NCBI RefSeq assembly: GCF_002079055.1
Contig: NC_047497.1
Span: 62,001-126,000 of the forward strand
DNA: 64,000 nucleotides
Reading direction: 5' to 3'
Source: Saccharomyces paradoxus
Lineage: Eukaryota > Ascomycota > Saccharomycetes > Saccharomycetales > Saccharomycetaceae
Below are positions 53,701 to 63,269 of the stretch, one piece after another. The notes under the pieces were generated by a model. It had not been told where the DNA came from, did not search any database, and saw only the letters and a list, made by a program, of their open reading frames with translations. Positions within the stretch are counted from its first letter, which is position 1. Each line of letters starts with the position of its first letter. Position numbers and translations under genes: made by a program.

Positions 53701-56700
53701 TATTGAAAAAGTTTTCAATGCTTATCCTGCTGCTAAGGAACAGTTCTTGAATGCACAAGATATTGATCACTTTTTGAGCATGTGTCAAAATCCAATGCAA
53801 AAGCCTGTGCCATTTGTCCCAGTTTTAGATCGTAGATTCGAGATTTTCTTCAAAAAGGATTCCTTGTGGCAATCTGAACACTTGGAAGCCGTCGTTGATC
53901 AGGACGTTCAAAGAACGTGTATCTTGCATGGTCCTGTTGCAGCCCAATTCACTAAGGTCATCGATGAACCAATTAAAAGCATTATGGATGGTATTCATGA
54001 TGGTCACATCAAGAAGTTGTTGCATCAATATTACGGTGACGATGAAACGAAGATTCCAGCTGTTGAGTACTTCGGTGGTGAAAGCCCCGTGGACGTACAA
54101 AGCCAAGTTGATTCTTCCTCTGTATCCGAAGACTCAGCTATTTTCAAGGCAACCTCTTCCACCGATGAGGAAAGCTGGTTCAAGGCTTTGGCCGGATCCG
54201 AAATTAACTGGAGACACGCAAGTTTCTTATGTTCCTTCATCACTCAAGATAAAATGTTTGTTTCTAACCCAATTAGAAAAGTTTTTAAGCCAAGCCAAGG
54301 TATGGTTGTTGAAATTTCTAACGGCAATACTTCTTCAAAGACAGTTGTCACTCTTTCAGAACCTGTTCAAGGTGAATTGAAACCAACTGTTGTATTAAAG
54401 TTGTTGAAGGATAGCATGATCCAAATGGAAATGATTGAAAACAGGACAATGGATGGTGAGCCTGTCAGCTTGCCACTGTTGTACAATTTCAACCCAGATA
54501 ATGGTTTTGCTCCAATCTCTGAAGTTATGGAAGACAGAAACCAAAGAATTAAGGAAATGTACTGGAAATTATGGATTGATGAGCCTTTCAATTTGGACTT
54601 CGACCCAAGAGATGTCATTAAGGGCAAAGATTTCGAGATTACTGCCAAGGAAGTTTATGACTTTACACATGCTGTTGGCAACAATTGTGAAGATTTTGTT
54701 TCTAGACCTGATAGAACGGTGTTGGCCCCAATGGACTTTGCTATTGTTGTTGGATGGAGAGCCATCATTAAGGCCATTTTCCCTAACACAGTCGATGGTG
54801 ACTTATTGAAGTTAGTTCATTTGTCTAACGGTTACAAGATGATTCCTGGCGCTAAACCATTGCAAGTTGGTGATGTTGTTTCAACTACAGCCGTTATTGA
54901 ATCTGTCGTCAACCAACCTACAGGAAAGATTGTCGATGTTGTGGGCACTTTATCCAGAAACGGTAAGCCAGTCATGGAAGTTACCTCCTCATTCTTCTAC
55001 AGAGGCAACTATACTGACTTTGAAAACACTTTCCAAAAAACTGTTGAACCTGTTTATCAAATGCATATCAAAACTTCTAAAGATATAGCCGTCTTGCGCT
55101 CCAAGGAATGGTTCCAATTGGACGATGAAGATTTCGAACTGTTAAACAAAACTTTGACTTTTGAAACTGAAACTGAAGTTACTTTCAAGAATGCTAACAT
55201 ATTCTCTTCAGTAAAGTGTTTCGGTCCAATCAAAGTGGAATTGCCTACCAAAGAAACCGTGGAAATCGGTATTGTTGATTATGAAGCTGGTGCTTCTCAT
55301 GGTAACCCAGTGGTTGACTTCTTGAAGAGAAACGGTTCTACTTTGGAACAAAAGGTTAATCTAGAGAATCCAATTCCAATTGCAGTTCTTGATTCATACA
55401 CTCCAAGTACCAATGAACCTTACGCTAGAGTTTCTGGTGATTTGAACCCAATTCATGTTTCACGTCATTTTGCTTCTTACGCAAACTTGCCAGGCACTAT
55501 CACGCATGGTATGTTTTCTTCTGCCTCCGTCCGTGCTTTGATTGAAAACTGGGCTGCTGACAGTGTTTCCTCCAGGGTACGCGGTTATACTTGTCAATTT
55601 GTTGATATGGTTTTGCCTAACACTGCTTTGAAAACATCTATTCAACATGTTGGTATGATCAACGGTAGAAAATTGATAAAGTTCGAAACTAGAAATGAAG
55701 GAGACGTTGTTGTTCTGACTGGTGAAGCCGAAATCGAACAACCTGTTACTACATTTGTTTTCACTGGTCAAGGTTCACAAGAACAAGGTATGGGTATGGA
55801 CTTATACAAAACTTCTAAGGCTGCTCAAGATGTTTGGAACAGAGCTGACAACCACTTCAAGAACACTTACGGTTTCTCTATCCTAGACATTGTCATTAAC
55901 AACCCAGTTAACTTGACCATTCACTTCGGTGGTGAAAAGGGTAAGAAGATTAGAGAAAACTATTCTGCTATGATTTTTGAAACTATCGTGGATGGAAAAT
56001 TGAAGACTGAAAAAATCTTTAAAGAAATTAATGAACACAGTACTTCTTACACATTCAGATCCGAAAAAGGTTTGCTGTCTGCTACTCAATTCACACAACC
56101 AGCGTTGACTTTAATGGAAAAAGCTGCCTTCGAAGACTTGAAATCTAAAGGTTTGATTCCAGCTGACGCCACTTTTGCTGGTCACTCTTTAGGTGAATAT
56201 GCTGCTTTAGCCTCTTTGGCTGATGTCATGTCTATCGAATCTTTAGTTGAAGTTGTGTTCTACAGAGGTATGACTATGCAAGTTGCCGTTCCAAGGGACG
56301 AGTTGGGTAGATCCAACTATGGTATGATTGCCATTAACCCAGGTAGAGTCGCTACATCATTTTCTCAAGAAGCCTTGCAATATGTTGTTGAGAGAGTGGG
56401 TAAGAGAACAGGTTGGTTGGTTGAAATCGTCAACTACAATGTTGAAAATCAACAATATGTTGCAGCTGGTGATCTAAGAGCTTTAGACACCGTTACTAAT
56501 GTTCTGAACTTCATCAAATTACAAAAGATTGATATTATTGAACTGCAGAAGTCCTTGTCTTTGGAAGAAGTTGAAGGCCATTTGTTTGAGATCATTGACG
56601 AAGCTTCCAAGAAATCTGCCGCTAAGCCTCGCCCAGTTAAATTGGAGAGAGGGTTTGCTTGTATCCCATTACTTGGTATTTCTGTTCCTTTCCATTCTAC

Positions 56701-56920
56701 TTACTTGATGAATGGTGTCAAACCATTCAAGAGTTTCTTGAAGAAGAACATCATAAAAGAAAATGTGAAGGTTGCTAGACTGGCCGGAAAGTATATTCCA
56801 AACTTAACTGCAAAACCATTCCAAGTCACTAAGGAATACTTCCAGGACGTTTATGATTTGACTGGCTCTGAACCTATCAAGGAGATCATTGACAATTGGG
56901 AAAAATATGAACAATCCTGA
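50765..56920 (+). CDS. FAS1: FAS1 fatty acid synthase beta subunit
   Basis: Fas1 forms the cytosolic alpha6-beta6 fatty acid synthase with Fas2. The 2051-residue subunit carries acetyl transferase, FMN-dependent enoyl reductase, 3-hydroxyacyl dehydratase and malonyl/palmitoyl transferase activities. Visible anchors: acetyl-transferase nucleophile Ser274 in TGHSQG; enoyl-reductase segment starting near residue 590 (PPLLVPGMTPCTVSPDF) with the glycine-rich WTGGRGGGHHS; a MaoC-like dehydratase hot-dog segment near 1550 (SGDLNPIHVS, PGTITHGMFSS); malonyl/palmitoyl Ser1808 in AGHSLGEY. Length and catalytic serine positions equal the S. cerevisiae protein. Codon use is strongly biased, as expected of a highly expressed gene. 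Confidence 0.99.
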   Translation: MDAYSTRPLTLSHGSLEHVLLVPTASFFVASQLQEQFNKILPEPTEGFAADDEPTTPAELVGKFLGYVSSLVEPSKVGQFDQVLNLCLTEFENCYLEGNDIHALAAKLLQENDTTLVKTKELIKNYITARIMAKRPFDKKSNSALFKAVGEGNAQLVAIFGGQGNTDDYFEELRDLYQTYHVLVGDLIKFSAETLSELIRTTLDAEKVFTQGLNILEWLENPSNTPDKDYLLSIPISCPLIGVIQLAHYVVTAKLLGFTPGELRSYLKGATGHSQGLVTAVAIAETESWESFFVSVRKAITVLFFIGVRCYEAYPNTSLPPSILEDSLENNEGVPSPMLSISNLTQEQVQDYVNKTNSHLPAGKQVEISLVNGAKNLVVSGPPQSLYGLNLTLRKAKAPSGLDQSRIPFSERKLKFSNRFLPVASPFHSHLLVPASDLINKDLVKNNVSFNAKDIQIPVYDTFDGSDLRVLSGSISERIVDCIIRLPVKWETTTQFKATHILDFGPGGASGLGVLTHRNKDGTGVRVIVAGTLDINPEDDYGFKQEIFDVTSNGLKKNPNWLEEYHPKLIKNKSGKVFVETKFSKLIGRPPLLVPGMTPCTVSPDFVAATTNAGYTIELAGGGYFSAAGMTAAIDSVVSQIEKGSTFGINLIYVNPFMLQWGIPLIKELRGKGYPIQFLTIGAGVPSLEVASEYIETLGLKYLGLKPGSIDAISQVINIAKAHPNFPIALQWTGGRGGGHHSFEDAHTPMLQMYSKIRRHPNIMLIFGSGFGSADDTYPYLTGEWSTKFDYPPMPFDGFLFGSRVMIAKEVKTSPDAKKCIAACTGVPDDKWEQTYKKPTGGIVTVRSEMGEPIHKIATRGVMLWKEFDETIFNLPKTKLVPTLEAKRDYIISRLNADFQKPWFATVNGQARDLATMTYEEVAKRLVELMFIRSTNSWFDVTWRTFTGDFLRRVEERFTKSKTLSLIQSYSLLDKPDEAIEKVFNAYPAAKEQFLNAQDIDHFLSMCQNPMQKPVPFVPVLDRRFEIFFKKDSLWQSEHLEAVVDQDVQRTCILHGPVAAQFTKVIDEPIKSIMDGIHDGHIKKLLHQYYGDDETKIPAVEYFGGESPVDVQSQVDSSSVSEDSAIFKATSSTDEESWFKALAGSEINWRHASFLCSFITQDKMFVSNPIRKVFKPSQGMVVEISNGNTSSKTVVTLSEPVQGELKPTVVLKLLKDSMIQMEMIENRTMDGEPVSLPLLYNFNPDNGFAPISEVMEDRNQRIKEMYWKLWIDEPFNLDFDPRDVIKGKDFEITAKEVYDFTHAVGNNCEDFVSRPDRTVLAPMDFAIVVGWRAIIKAIFPNTVDGDLLKLVHLSNGYKMIPGAKPLQVGDVVSTTAVIESVVNQPTGKIVDVVGTLSRNGKPVMEVTSSFFYRGNYTDFENTFQKTVEPVYQMHIKTSKDIAVLRSKEWFQLDDEDFELLNKTLTFETETEVTFKNANIFSSVKCFGPIKVELPTKETVEIGIVDYEAGASHGNPVVDFLKRNGSTLEQKVNLENPIPIAVLDSYTPSTNEPYARVSGDLNPIHVSRHFASYANLPGTITHGMFSSASVRALIENWAADSVSSRVRGYTCQFVDMVLPNTALKTSIQHVGMINGRKLIKFETRNEGDVVVLTGEAEIEQPVTTFVFTGQGSQEQGMGMDLYKTSKAAQDVWNRADNHFKNTYGFSILDIVINNPVNLTIHFGGEKGKKIRENYSAMIFETIVDGKLKTEKIFKEINEHSTSYTFRSEKGLLSATQFTQPALTLMEKAAFEDLKSKGLIPADATFAGHSLGEYAALASLADVMSIESLVEVVFYRGMTMQVAVPRDELGRSNYGMIAINPGRVATSFSQEALQYVVERVGKRTGWLVEIVNYNVENQQYVAAGDLRALDTVTNVLNFIKLQKIDIIELQKSLSLEEVEGHLFEIIDEASKKSAAKPRPVKLERGFACIPLLGISVPFHSTYLMNGVKPFKSFLKKNIIKENVKVARLAGKYIPNLTAKPFQVTKEYFQDVYDLTGSEPIKEIIDNWEKYEQS

Positions 56921-57403
56921 TCTCTTAATTGATTGTATAACCGTAATAAATATTTAACTCGAAATTCCTGTATACTAATGTTTAATATAGCTGGCTTATG
57001 ATTTTACTTTCACATGTTATAAATAGATGAATCGCTCAGATAATTTGACAATATGTTAGGATTAACAGATAATTTATGAATTTTTTTTTTTCCGCCGCAA
57101 GCGCTCGCTAGGGCGGGGCAGATATTTGAAGAAAAAATTTTCTGTTCCATTGGCTATGTTTAAAAATCAACGATACTTGAATATAATCGATGACCTTGAT
57201 GATTAGCAAAGTTCTGCTTTAAAGAAATTAGCTCTAAAAACAGCTCCATTATTAGTGTAAACGGCTACTTCAACTCTTTGCTCGAAGTTGAATCAAAGTG
57301 TCTATTCGCACGTCTCTGAAATAATCGAACCTTCACGATTTAGCTACAATCCCATATCTGCAGATTCTACCGTCTAATAACCTTATTCTAAAGAGAAATA
57401 AAA
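56921..57403. other. FAS1-PRS1 intergenic region
   Basis: A 483-bp interval with the FAS1 3' end and PRS1 promoter. A T run near 57080 is followed by a short G+C-rich patch (57090-57120) that stands out from its A/T-rich surroundings. No known site is assigned. Confidence 0.5.
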
Positions 57404-58687
57404 ATGCGTAAGTGTAAAATTTTTGTTGGTAACTCTCACCCAGAGTTAGGTAATATGGTCTGCCAAAGATTGGGTATCGAACCAGCTCCATGTACATTAA
57501 AAAAATTTGCAAATGGCGAAACATCAGTTCAAATTGGTGTATCTGTTCGTGACGAGGATGTTTATGTCATCCAGTCTGGTTCTCCATCCATCAATGATGA
57601 CATCATGGAACTGTTGATTTTAGTCTCTGCCTGCAGGGGCGGATCTGCAAGGAAAATTACAGCAGTCATTCCTCAATTTCCCTACTCTAAACAGTGTAAA
57701 ATGAAGAAGCATAGAGGTGCTATTACTGCAAGGATGTTGGCCAATCTATTGGTGATGGCTGGTGCTGATCATGTTGTATCCATGGACCTTCATGCTTCTC
57801 AGATGCAGGGTTTTTTTACCAAACCAGTTGATAACCTATATGGGGGCCCAAGTTTAGCGAAATGGATTAGAGAAAATGTTGAAGACTATGAAGATGCAGT
57901 AGTTGTTTCTAAGAATCCAGGTGGTACTAAAAGAGTTACAGCCCTTGCAGATTCTTTGAAGATCAACTTTGCTATGATCCATACCGATCGTCGTCGTTCT
58001 AAGGATCTGTATTCTCAAAACAAGGATTTGCAACAATTAAAGTTGAGAAAGCAATCAATGCTGAGGAAAAATAGACCGATCGTTAGACAAGGTGATCATC
58101 CAAACGAGGAGGAAAACATTATTTTAAGTAACGGTATTCAAACTGCTAGAATCCGTAACGGTCACGTTATTGGTGACGATGAGGCAGACGATGACGAAGA
58201 CGCCATCTTGGAATCTGACAGTGAATTACACTCTATCGATGGCTTAGACTCGCATGGTTTAGGCGGTACATACGATGCTGTCGATTCTGAGGATGAAGAA
58301 GAAATTCCAGTTCTCTATAGAGAACAACTAATTACATTGGTCGGTAACGTTCGTGGTCGTTCTGCCATCATTTTAGATGATATGATTGATAGACCTGGTT
58401 CATTTATTAGTGCTGCCGAACATTTGGTGCAAAACTGTGGTGCCAAGAAGGTTTATGTTGTGGCTACTCACGGTATATTCACGGGAGACTGTTTGGAAGA
58501 ACTTGAAAAGTCAGATGCTATTGACACAATCGTAGTCACGAACACATATCCTATTTCTGGCGAACGCTTAGCTGGGTCCAAGAAATTGGTCACTATCGAT
58601 GTTTCTCCAATTTTCGCAGAATGCATCCGTCGTGATCATTACGGTGAGAGTATTTCCGTTTTATTTGACTCTTTAGCAGCCCTGTAA
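57404..58687 (+). CDS. PRS1: PRS1 ribose-phosphate pyrophosphokinase subunit
   Basis: Prs1 makes PRPP from ribose-5-phosphate and ATP, feeding purine, pyrimidine, NAD, His and Trp synthesis, and also influences cell-wall integrity. The 427-residue product has the usual PRPP synthetase fold: an N-terminal ATP-binding region, SMDLHASQMQGFF near 126-138, and the PRPP loop ILDDMIDRPGSF near 323-334. The two halves are separated by a ~105-residue insertion (about 199-303). That insertion is basic at first and strongly acidic later, and is the known non-homologous region of yeast Prs1. It functions with Prs3 and other Prs subunits. Confidence 0.97.
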   Translation: MRKCKIFVGNSHPELGNMVCQRLGIEPAPCTLKKFANGETSVQIGVSVRDEDVYVIQSGSPSINDDIMELLILVSACRGGSARKITAVIPQFPYSKQCKMKKHRGAITARMLANLLVMAGADHVVSMDLHASQMQGFFTKPVDNLYGGPSLAKWIRENVEDYEDAVVVSKNPGGTKRVTALADSLKINFAMIHTDRRRSKDLYSQNKDLQQLKLRKQSMLRKNRPIVRQGDHPNEEENIILSNGIQTARIRNGHVIGDDEADDDEDAILESDSELHSIDGLDSHGLGGTYDAVDSEDEEEIPVLYREQLITLVGNVRGRSAIILDDMIDRPGSFISAAEHLVQNCGAKKVYVVATHGIFTGDCLEELEKSDAIDTIVVTNTYPISGERLAGSKKLVTIDVSPIFAECIRRDHYGESISVLFDSLAAL

Positions 58688-59351
58688 ACAGAAAAGAGTT
58701 TAAGTAATATTTTATTTCTTAAATATGACATAGACTATCAAACACTTTGTATATTTGTCAGATTTCAGCAAATCTGCAAAAGTATAAATTATAGGAATTT
58801 GGGTGAATTGAACTGTTTACCATTTTTTACATATCATAAAAGGACAAAATCCTCATGAAATTTTTGATAGTATTATAATGGGTTGAATATTTCCCTTTAT
58901 TATTGCTCTGCAATCATAAATTATATAAATCTATGCGACGCTTTAAGTTTCAGTGGCATTTCATTTTATTGGAACTTCAGACTGTTTATCATCCAGACAT
59001 TCAGACATCCGTACATGTTTTACTTGGCTCTCTTTAGAAAATACTTTGGAATAAGATTCTGATGGAGCATATTCCGCGAAAAAAGAGACCAGTTCGGGAA
59101 GGGTGGTCCTGCCTAAAGAAAAATCGCTCCGGCGTGTCTACGGGATTTTCTTCATTCGCCAGCCGGGAGAGCGAAGGGTTCTGGCCTAGTCCCATGGGCG
59201 CAGACGGGGATGATCCCGATTTGCTTTCTCACTACATTGGAAATTTCTAACATTAGAGCTTTAACGGCTAGCATAAAACAATTATTAACGTTTTTACTGC
59301 TAGATTTTGAAGAGCAAACAAAGAGTCCTCAAGAACTACTAATAGATTAAA
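58688..59351. other. PRS1-RPL17A intergenic region
   Basis: A 664-bp interval. Its proximal half is the PRS1 3' end; the distal half is the RPL17A promoter with two Rap1-type sites. A 62-codon plus-strand ORF at 59062-59250 lies inside the promoter and looks fortuitous. Confidence 0.6.
58989..59017 (+). promoter_or_regulatory. Tandem Rap1 sites of RPL17A
   Basis: Two adjacent Rap1-type sequences are visible: a weaker TCATCCAGACATT (58989-59001) and a strong ACATCCGTACATG (59005-59017). They lie about 340-360 bp upstream of the RPL17A ATG. Paired Rap1 sites in the same orientation are the hallmark of yeast ribosomal-protein promoters, where they recruit Fhl1/Ifh1. Confidence 0.8.
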
Positions 59352-60214
59352 ATGGCTAGATACGGTGCTACTTCCACTAACCCTGCTAAATCCGCTTCTG
59401 CTCGTGGTTCCTACTTGCGTGTTTCTTTCAAGAACACCAGAGAAACTGCTCAAGCTATTAACGGTTGGGAATTGACCAAGGCTCAAAAATACTTGGACCA
59501 AGTTTTGGACCATCAAAGAGCTATTCCTTTCAGAAGATTTAACTCTTCCATCGGTAGAACCGCTCAAGGTAAGGAATTCGGTGTCACCAAGGCTAGATGG
59601 CCAGCTAAGTCTGTTAAGTTTGTTCAAGGTTTGTTGCAAAACGCTGCTGCCAATGCTGAAGTATGTCAAGGAATATTATACGTTTAGTATTAGATGAAAC
59701 AAGGATGAATTGGGAAATAGAATATACGAAAAAATCCATTTTGACAAGAGGAATCGAATCGACAGATCCATTTATTGAAAGAATCAAATAACCTAGGTTA
59801 TGATTAATTGTTAAACTGAGAAAGCAACGAAGAGTTACCATTACGTATTTATGATTTTTGTCCAAAAACGATATAAGGCATGATGTATCTTCCCTCTATT
59901 TTCATCTTTTACGATTACTTATGGGATTGAATTTTTTTTACTAACAGTACAAATTTTTTTTATTACAGGCTAAAGGTTTGGATGCTACCAAATTGTACGT
60001 TTCTCATATCCAAGTTAACCAAGCTCCAAAGCAAAGAAGAAGAACTTACAGAGCTCACGGTAGAATCAACAAGTACGAATCTTCTCCATCTCACATTGAA
60101 TTAGTTGTCACTGAAAAGGAAGAAGCTGTCGCTAAGGCTGCTGAAAAGAAGGTCGTCAGATTGACTTCTAGACAAAGAGGTAGAATCGCCGCCCAAAAGC
60201 GTATTACTGCTTAA
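59352..60214 (+). CDS. RPL17A: RPL17A large-subunit ribosomal protein uL22 (one intron)
   Basis: This ribosomal protein lines the exit tunnel of the 60S subunit and is homologous to bacterial L22. Exon 1 is 59352-59660 and exon 2 is 59969-60214; together they encode 184 residues, the expected length. Exon 1 encodes the [19 protein letters not shown] start through ANAE. Exon 2 resumes [20 protein letters not shown] and ends in a basic tail. Codon bias is extreme, as for other ribosomal genes. A paralogue, RPL17B, exists elsewhere in yeast; chromosomal context identifies the A copy. Confidence 0.98.
59661..59968 (+). other. RPL17A spliceosomal intron
   Basis: The 308-nt intron starts GTATGT (59661), has branch point TACTAAC at 59939-59945 after a T tract, and ends TTACAG at 59968. 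It falls between codons (phase 0). I see no snoRNA boxes inside it. Confidence 0.97.
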
Positions 60215-60554
60215 ATAGAAGATGAAAAATAATGATAATATAATTCTCTGTTAATTTTAATCTTTTATCTATGTAATTTTATCTCCCCGTCATATCACAT
60301 AACTCTAAATTAAGTTTTTTATTAAATATTATTATATTATATCGGATAGCTCTGTGTTCAAAATTACTGAACTTGCTTTTTAAATGAGCAAAGATATGAA
60401 GAAAGCTCATCAAACTTAAAAGTTCGTGTAGATGAGATAATTAAAAATGCTACTGTTTATATCAATATATTAGTCGTTATTTGAAGCCTCTCCAGTACGG
60501 GGTTTGTATGTTCCTCGTGCCGCGCTGTTGGCATTTAGTGCATAAAGGCATCTA
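60215..60554. other. RPL17A-COY1 convergent intergenic region
   Basis: A 340-bp A/T-rich interval between converging 3' ends, with many TAT and TTTT signals for 3' end formation. Nothing else is seen. Confidence 0.5.
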
Positions 60555-62591
60555 TCAATTTATGCCATGAACAGAACCAGCGCCTGCTGCGAAGTTTTCA
60601 GCTCCCCCCAGTACTCCGTTGGTATTTGCAGAAGACTTTGCCGATTGTACTATACCCACTTCGGGTGTCATGTAGCCACTAATATTTATCACATACATGC
60701 TCATCATGAATACGAGTCCGTGTAAACCGATACAATAAAATAGGAATACCATCCTTGTCATTTTGTTTTGCAAGATGACTTTCGCAAAACTGGAGAATAA
60801 TTTTTCTAAAGCTGATAATTTTTTGTTTTTGTAATGTTTTAATTCATTCTGTCTAAAATTTGCCATAGGGTGTAACGATTCATCGTACACCCTTGAGTAT
60901 TGAGATTCCACGTCAATACCTTCTGGATTTTGATTGGTAGAGGTATTGCTATTATTATAGGCTTTCAAATACCTTATCTGTTCGTAAAGCTTCGTATTAT
61001 CACCTTTCAGCTTGGAAACTTCTAGTTTGAGCTTGCCCTTTTCTGAGTTTCCTTGTCTTAGTTGCTTTTCCAAATCCATATTTCTGGAACGAAATCTGTC
61101 CCTCTGTTTAGTAACTATTGGTAAAATAGTTGATTGGTTCCCAGTAAGTTCACCATCTTCTGGAATACCAATAATAGAGCTCGTTGGTGAAATTTTATGG
61201 GATGTACGATTGTTCATTTGTCTTGTTACACCAGACATCATACTTGCGGCGTCGTTGAAGTGAGGACCGACGTTCTCTACTTTTTCCAGATCCGTCTCTA
61301 ATTTTTCATTTGCTTCTTCAAGAATAGTTATCTGCTGCTTCAATTGATCTACGGATTTTTTCAATTCGGTACGTTCTTCTTCTTGAGCTGTACTTTTCGA
61401 GCGGTATTCCGCCAGAGTAGCCTGAAGTTTCTTGTTTGCAGATAATAAAGAGCTTTCGATAGTATTATCATTCTTTTCTTCAGATCCAGTGTCATTATCA
61501 GAATCATCTTCGTTTACCCCAAATTCAATTTTTTTCAAAGCGGAAAGCTCTTCCTTTATCTTGTTATAGTCAGAATAATTATTTAGTTTTCTTCTGACAG
61601 TTTCGAGCTCTGATTTGTAGGATTCCGATTCTGCCATAATGCTATTCAGTTGCTCTTTTAATTCATTTATAGCATGAGATGTTGATTTCCGTTCCTGCTC
61701 GTAAGATGCACTCAACAATGCATTTTCGCTTTCTAGCTGGTTGAGTTTAAGTTCCTTTGCATGTAGCTCGGTTTCTTTTTCAGCCTCACTAGTTGCCTTT
61801 GCAAGAGCCCCACTTAATTCCTCATTCCTTTTCTCTAACTGATATATTCTAGCCTGCGTAGTTTCCAACTCCTGGGTTACTAAATTATATTCAGCAATCC
61901 TTGTAGATACTTCTTTCTGATTGTTTTCTGGATAACCATCCTTGTTTCCATTACCTTCTATATCGATATTTTTAGATATTTTGGACTCTAGTGCCTTGTT
62001 TTGCTCTTGTACATTTGTTAATTGTTTCAGCAAATCTGCCTCTCTCTCTTTCCAATTTCTACCCTTTTCCTCCCAGGTAGAATTGATTTCTTGAGTTTTC
62101 GCAGTCAGTCTTTTTGCCAACGTTTTCGCAGAGCTTTGCTCCAGATCTAGTAGCCTTGATTTCAAAGTCTCGTAATCGGCATATTTGGCTAATTTATCTT
62201 CTAGATAGTTTATTTTTTCCTTGAGCTCCTTTGAATCATCAACTTTGCCCAATTTTTCCAATGAACTCTGTAATAGGGGTTGCGGATCAGGAGCCTCTGA
62301 GAGCTTTTCATAAACATCAAATAGAACCTTTTCAGAGAATTTTGATCTCTGTGTCAAGTTATCAATTTCATGTTGGTATTGCTTAATTATTTTATTCACA
62401 CTGTTTAATTTTTCCTCAGGTTCAAGTTTCTTAAATTTTTTAGTCTCAGTGGCCAACGACTTTCTTGAGTTCAACGACAGGGTTTCTTTGTCCTTAATCT
62501 CAATGACATCAGCATCTAATTCTTTTTGAAGATTCGTTAAATCTGCCTTAGCCCAGATATCCAAGGCATGAGAATATATCGATGTATCCAT
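60555..62591 (-). CDS. COY1: COY1 Golgi golgin of the CASP family
   Basis: Coy1 is a tail-anchored golgin that acts in intra-Golgi retrograde tethering and interacts genetically with Gos1 and the COG complex. The 678-residue product is mostly predicted coiled coil (about 20-550, rich in Glu/Lys/Leu heptads). It then has the conserved CASP C-terminal region (SQYSRVYDESLHPMANFRQ near 561-579), a single membrane segment at about 614-635, and a short luminal tail. This layout matches vertebrate CASP. Length is one residue shorter than the S. cerevisiae protein I remember. Confidence 0.96.
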   Translation of the reverse strand: MDTSIYSHALDIWAKADLTNLQKELDADVIEIKDKETLSLNSRKSLATETKKFKKLEPEEKLNSVNKIIKQYQHEIDNLTQRSKFSEKVLFDVYEKLSEAPDPQPLLQSSLEKLGKVDDSKELKEKINYLEDKLAKYADYETLKSRLLDLEQSSAKTLAKRLTAKTQEINSTWEEKGRNWKEREADLLKQLTNVQEQNKALESKISKNIDIEGNGNKDGYPENNQKEVSTRIAEYNLVTQELETTQARIYQLEKRNEELSGALAKATSEAEKETELHAKELKLNQLESENALLSASYEQERKSTSHAINELKEQLNSIMAESESYKSELETVRRKLNNYSDYNKIKEELSALKKIEFGVNEDDSDNDTGSEEKNDNTIESSLLSANKKLQATLAEYRSKSTAQEEERTELKKSVDQLKQQITILEEANEKLETDLEKVENVGPHFNDAASMMSGVTRQMNNRTSHKISPTSSIIGIPEDGELTGNQSTILPIVTKQRDRFRSRNMDLEKQLRQGNSEKGKLKLEVSKLKGDNTKLYEQIRYLKAYNNSNTSTNQNPEGIDVESQYSRVYDESLHPMANFRQNELKHYKNKKLSALEKLFSSFAKVILQNKMTRMVFLFYCIGLHGLVFMMSMYVINISGYMTPEVGIVQSAKSSANTNGVLGGAENFAAGAGSVHGIN

Positions 62592-63269
62592 TGCCCAATT
62601 ACTTTTGACGAGCTAATATAAAAGAGAGCAAGAAAGTAAAGCAATTATATACGCTTTGCTATACTGTGTCCGCTTAAAACTCTAAAACCCATTATTTTGG
62701 CATTTTTATGAGCCCCAGAATAATATCATGTTTTACGTAACATTCTTTATGACAGTAATGGTTTTGTTGAATGACACAATCAGCAACTGCAGTTTTGCCA
62801 GTGGAGAATAAAGATAGAGGGAACTCTAATTGTAAGCAACGAAATATTCTTTGATTATAAGCGAGAATCAGAAATCTTTTCATGTTTTCTTGCGCTGGCT
62901 TTTAAAAAAATCTTCAAAAATGGCCTATTAAGTGGACGAACCAATATTCTCTTGTGTATTAGTGACTTTTGCGGTGGCTGTTTTTTTAGAACAAAAGTTT
63001 AGTTTTGTTTTCAACTTGATGACCTTTTTTGTGCACAAATTATATCAATTTCTTTTTTTTATATATAGTACAGATGTTGCTTTTTTTGTAAGAAAAATTG
63101 AAGTTAAAGCAATAAGAAAATAGTAAATATTAAAAAATGTTCACATAGAGTTCGAAGTATCACTACTAAGTTGCATCATATTAGTTAGTGAGGTCATCAC
63201 TGCATTGCATTGCAACCCCAATTTAGATCTCATTCACAGGAAGAGGAAACATACTGCAATACTTTCGTA
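62592..63269. other. COY1 upstream / STE3 downstream region
   Basis: A 678-bp A/T-rich interval holding the COY1 promoter and STE3 3' UTR. Short ORFs of about 63 codons on both strands have no features of genes. The STE3 promoter itself is beyond the window. Confidence 0.5.

Noticed and set aside
59062-59250. A 62-codon ORF upstream of RPL17A
   Set aside because: It lies in the ribosomal-protein promoter between the Rap1 sites and the start, and shows no protein features.
59352-59687. A 111-residue truncated L17 protein
   Set aside because: It reads exon 1 of RPL17A into the intron; the consensus splice signals and exon 2 show the true gene.
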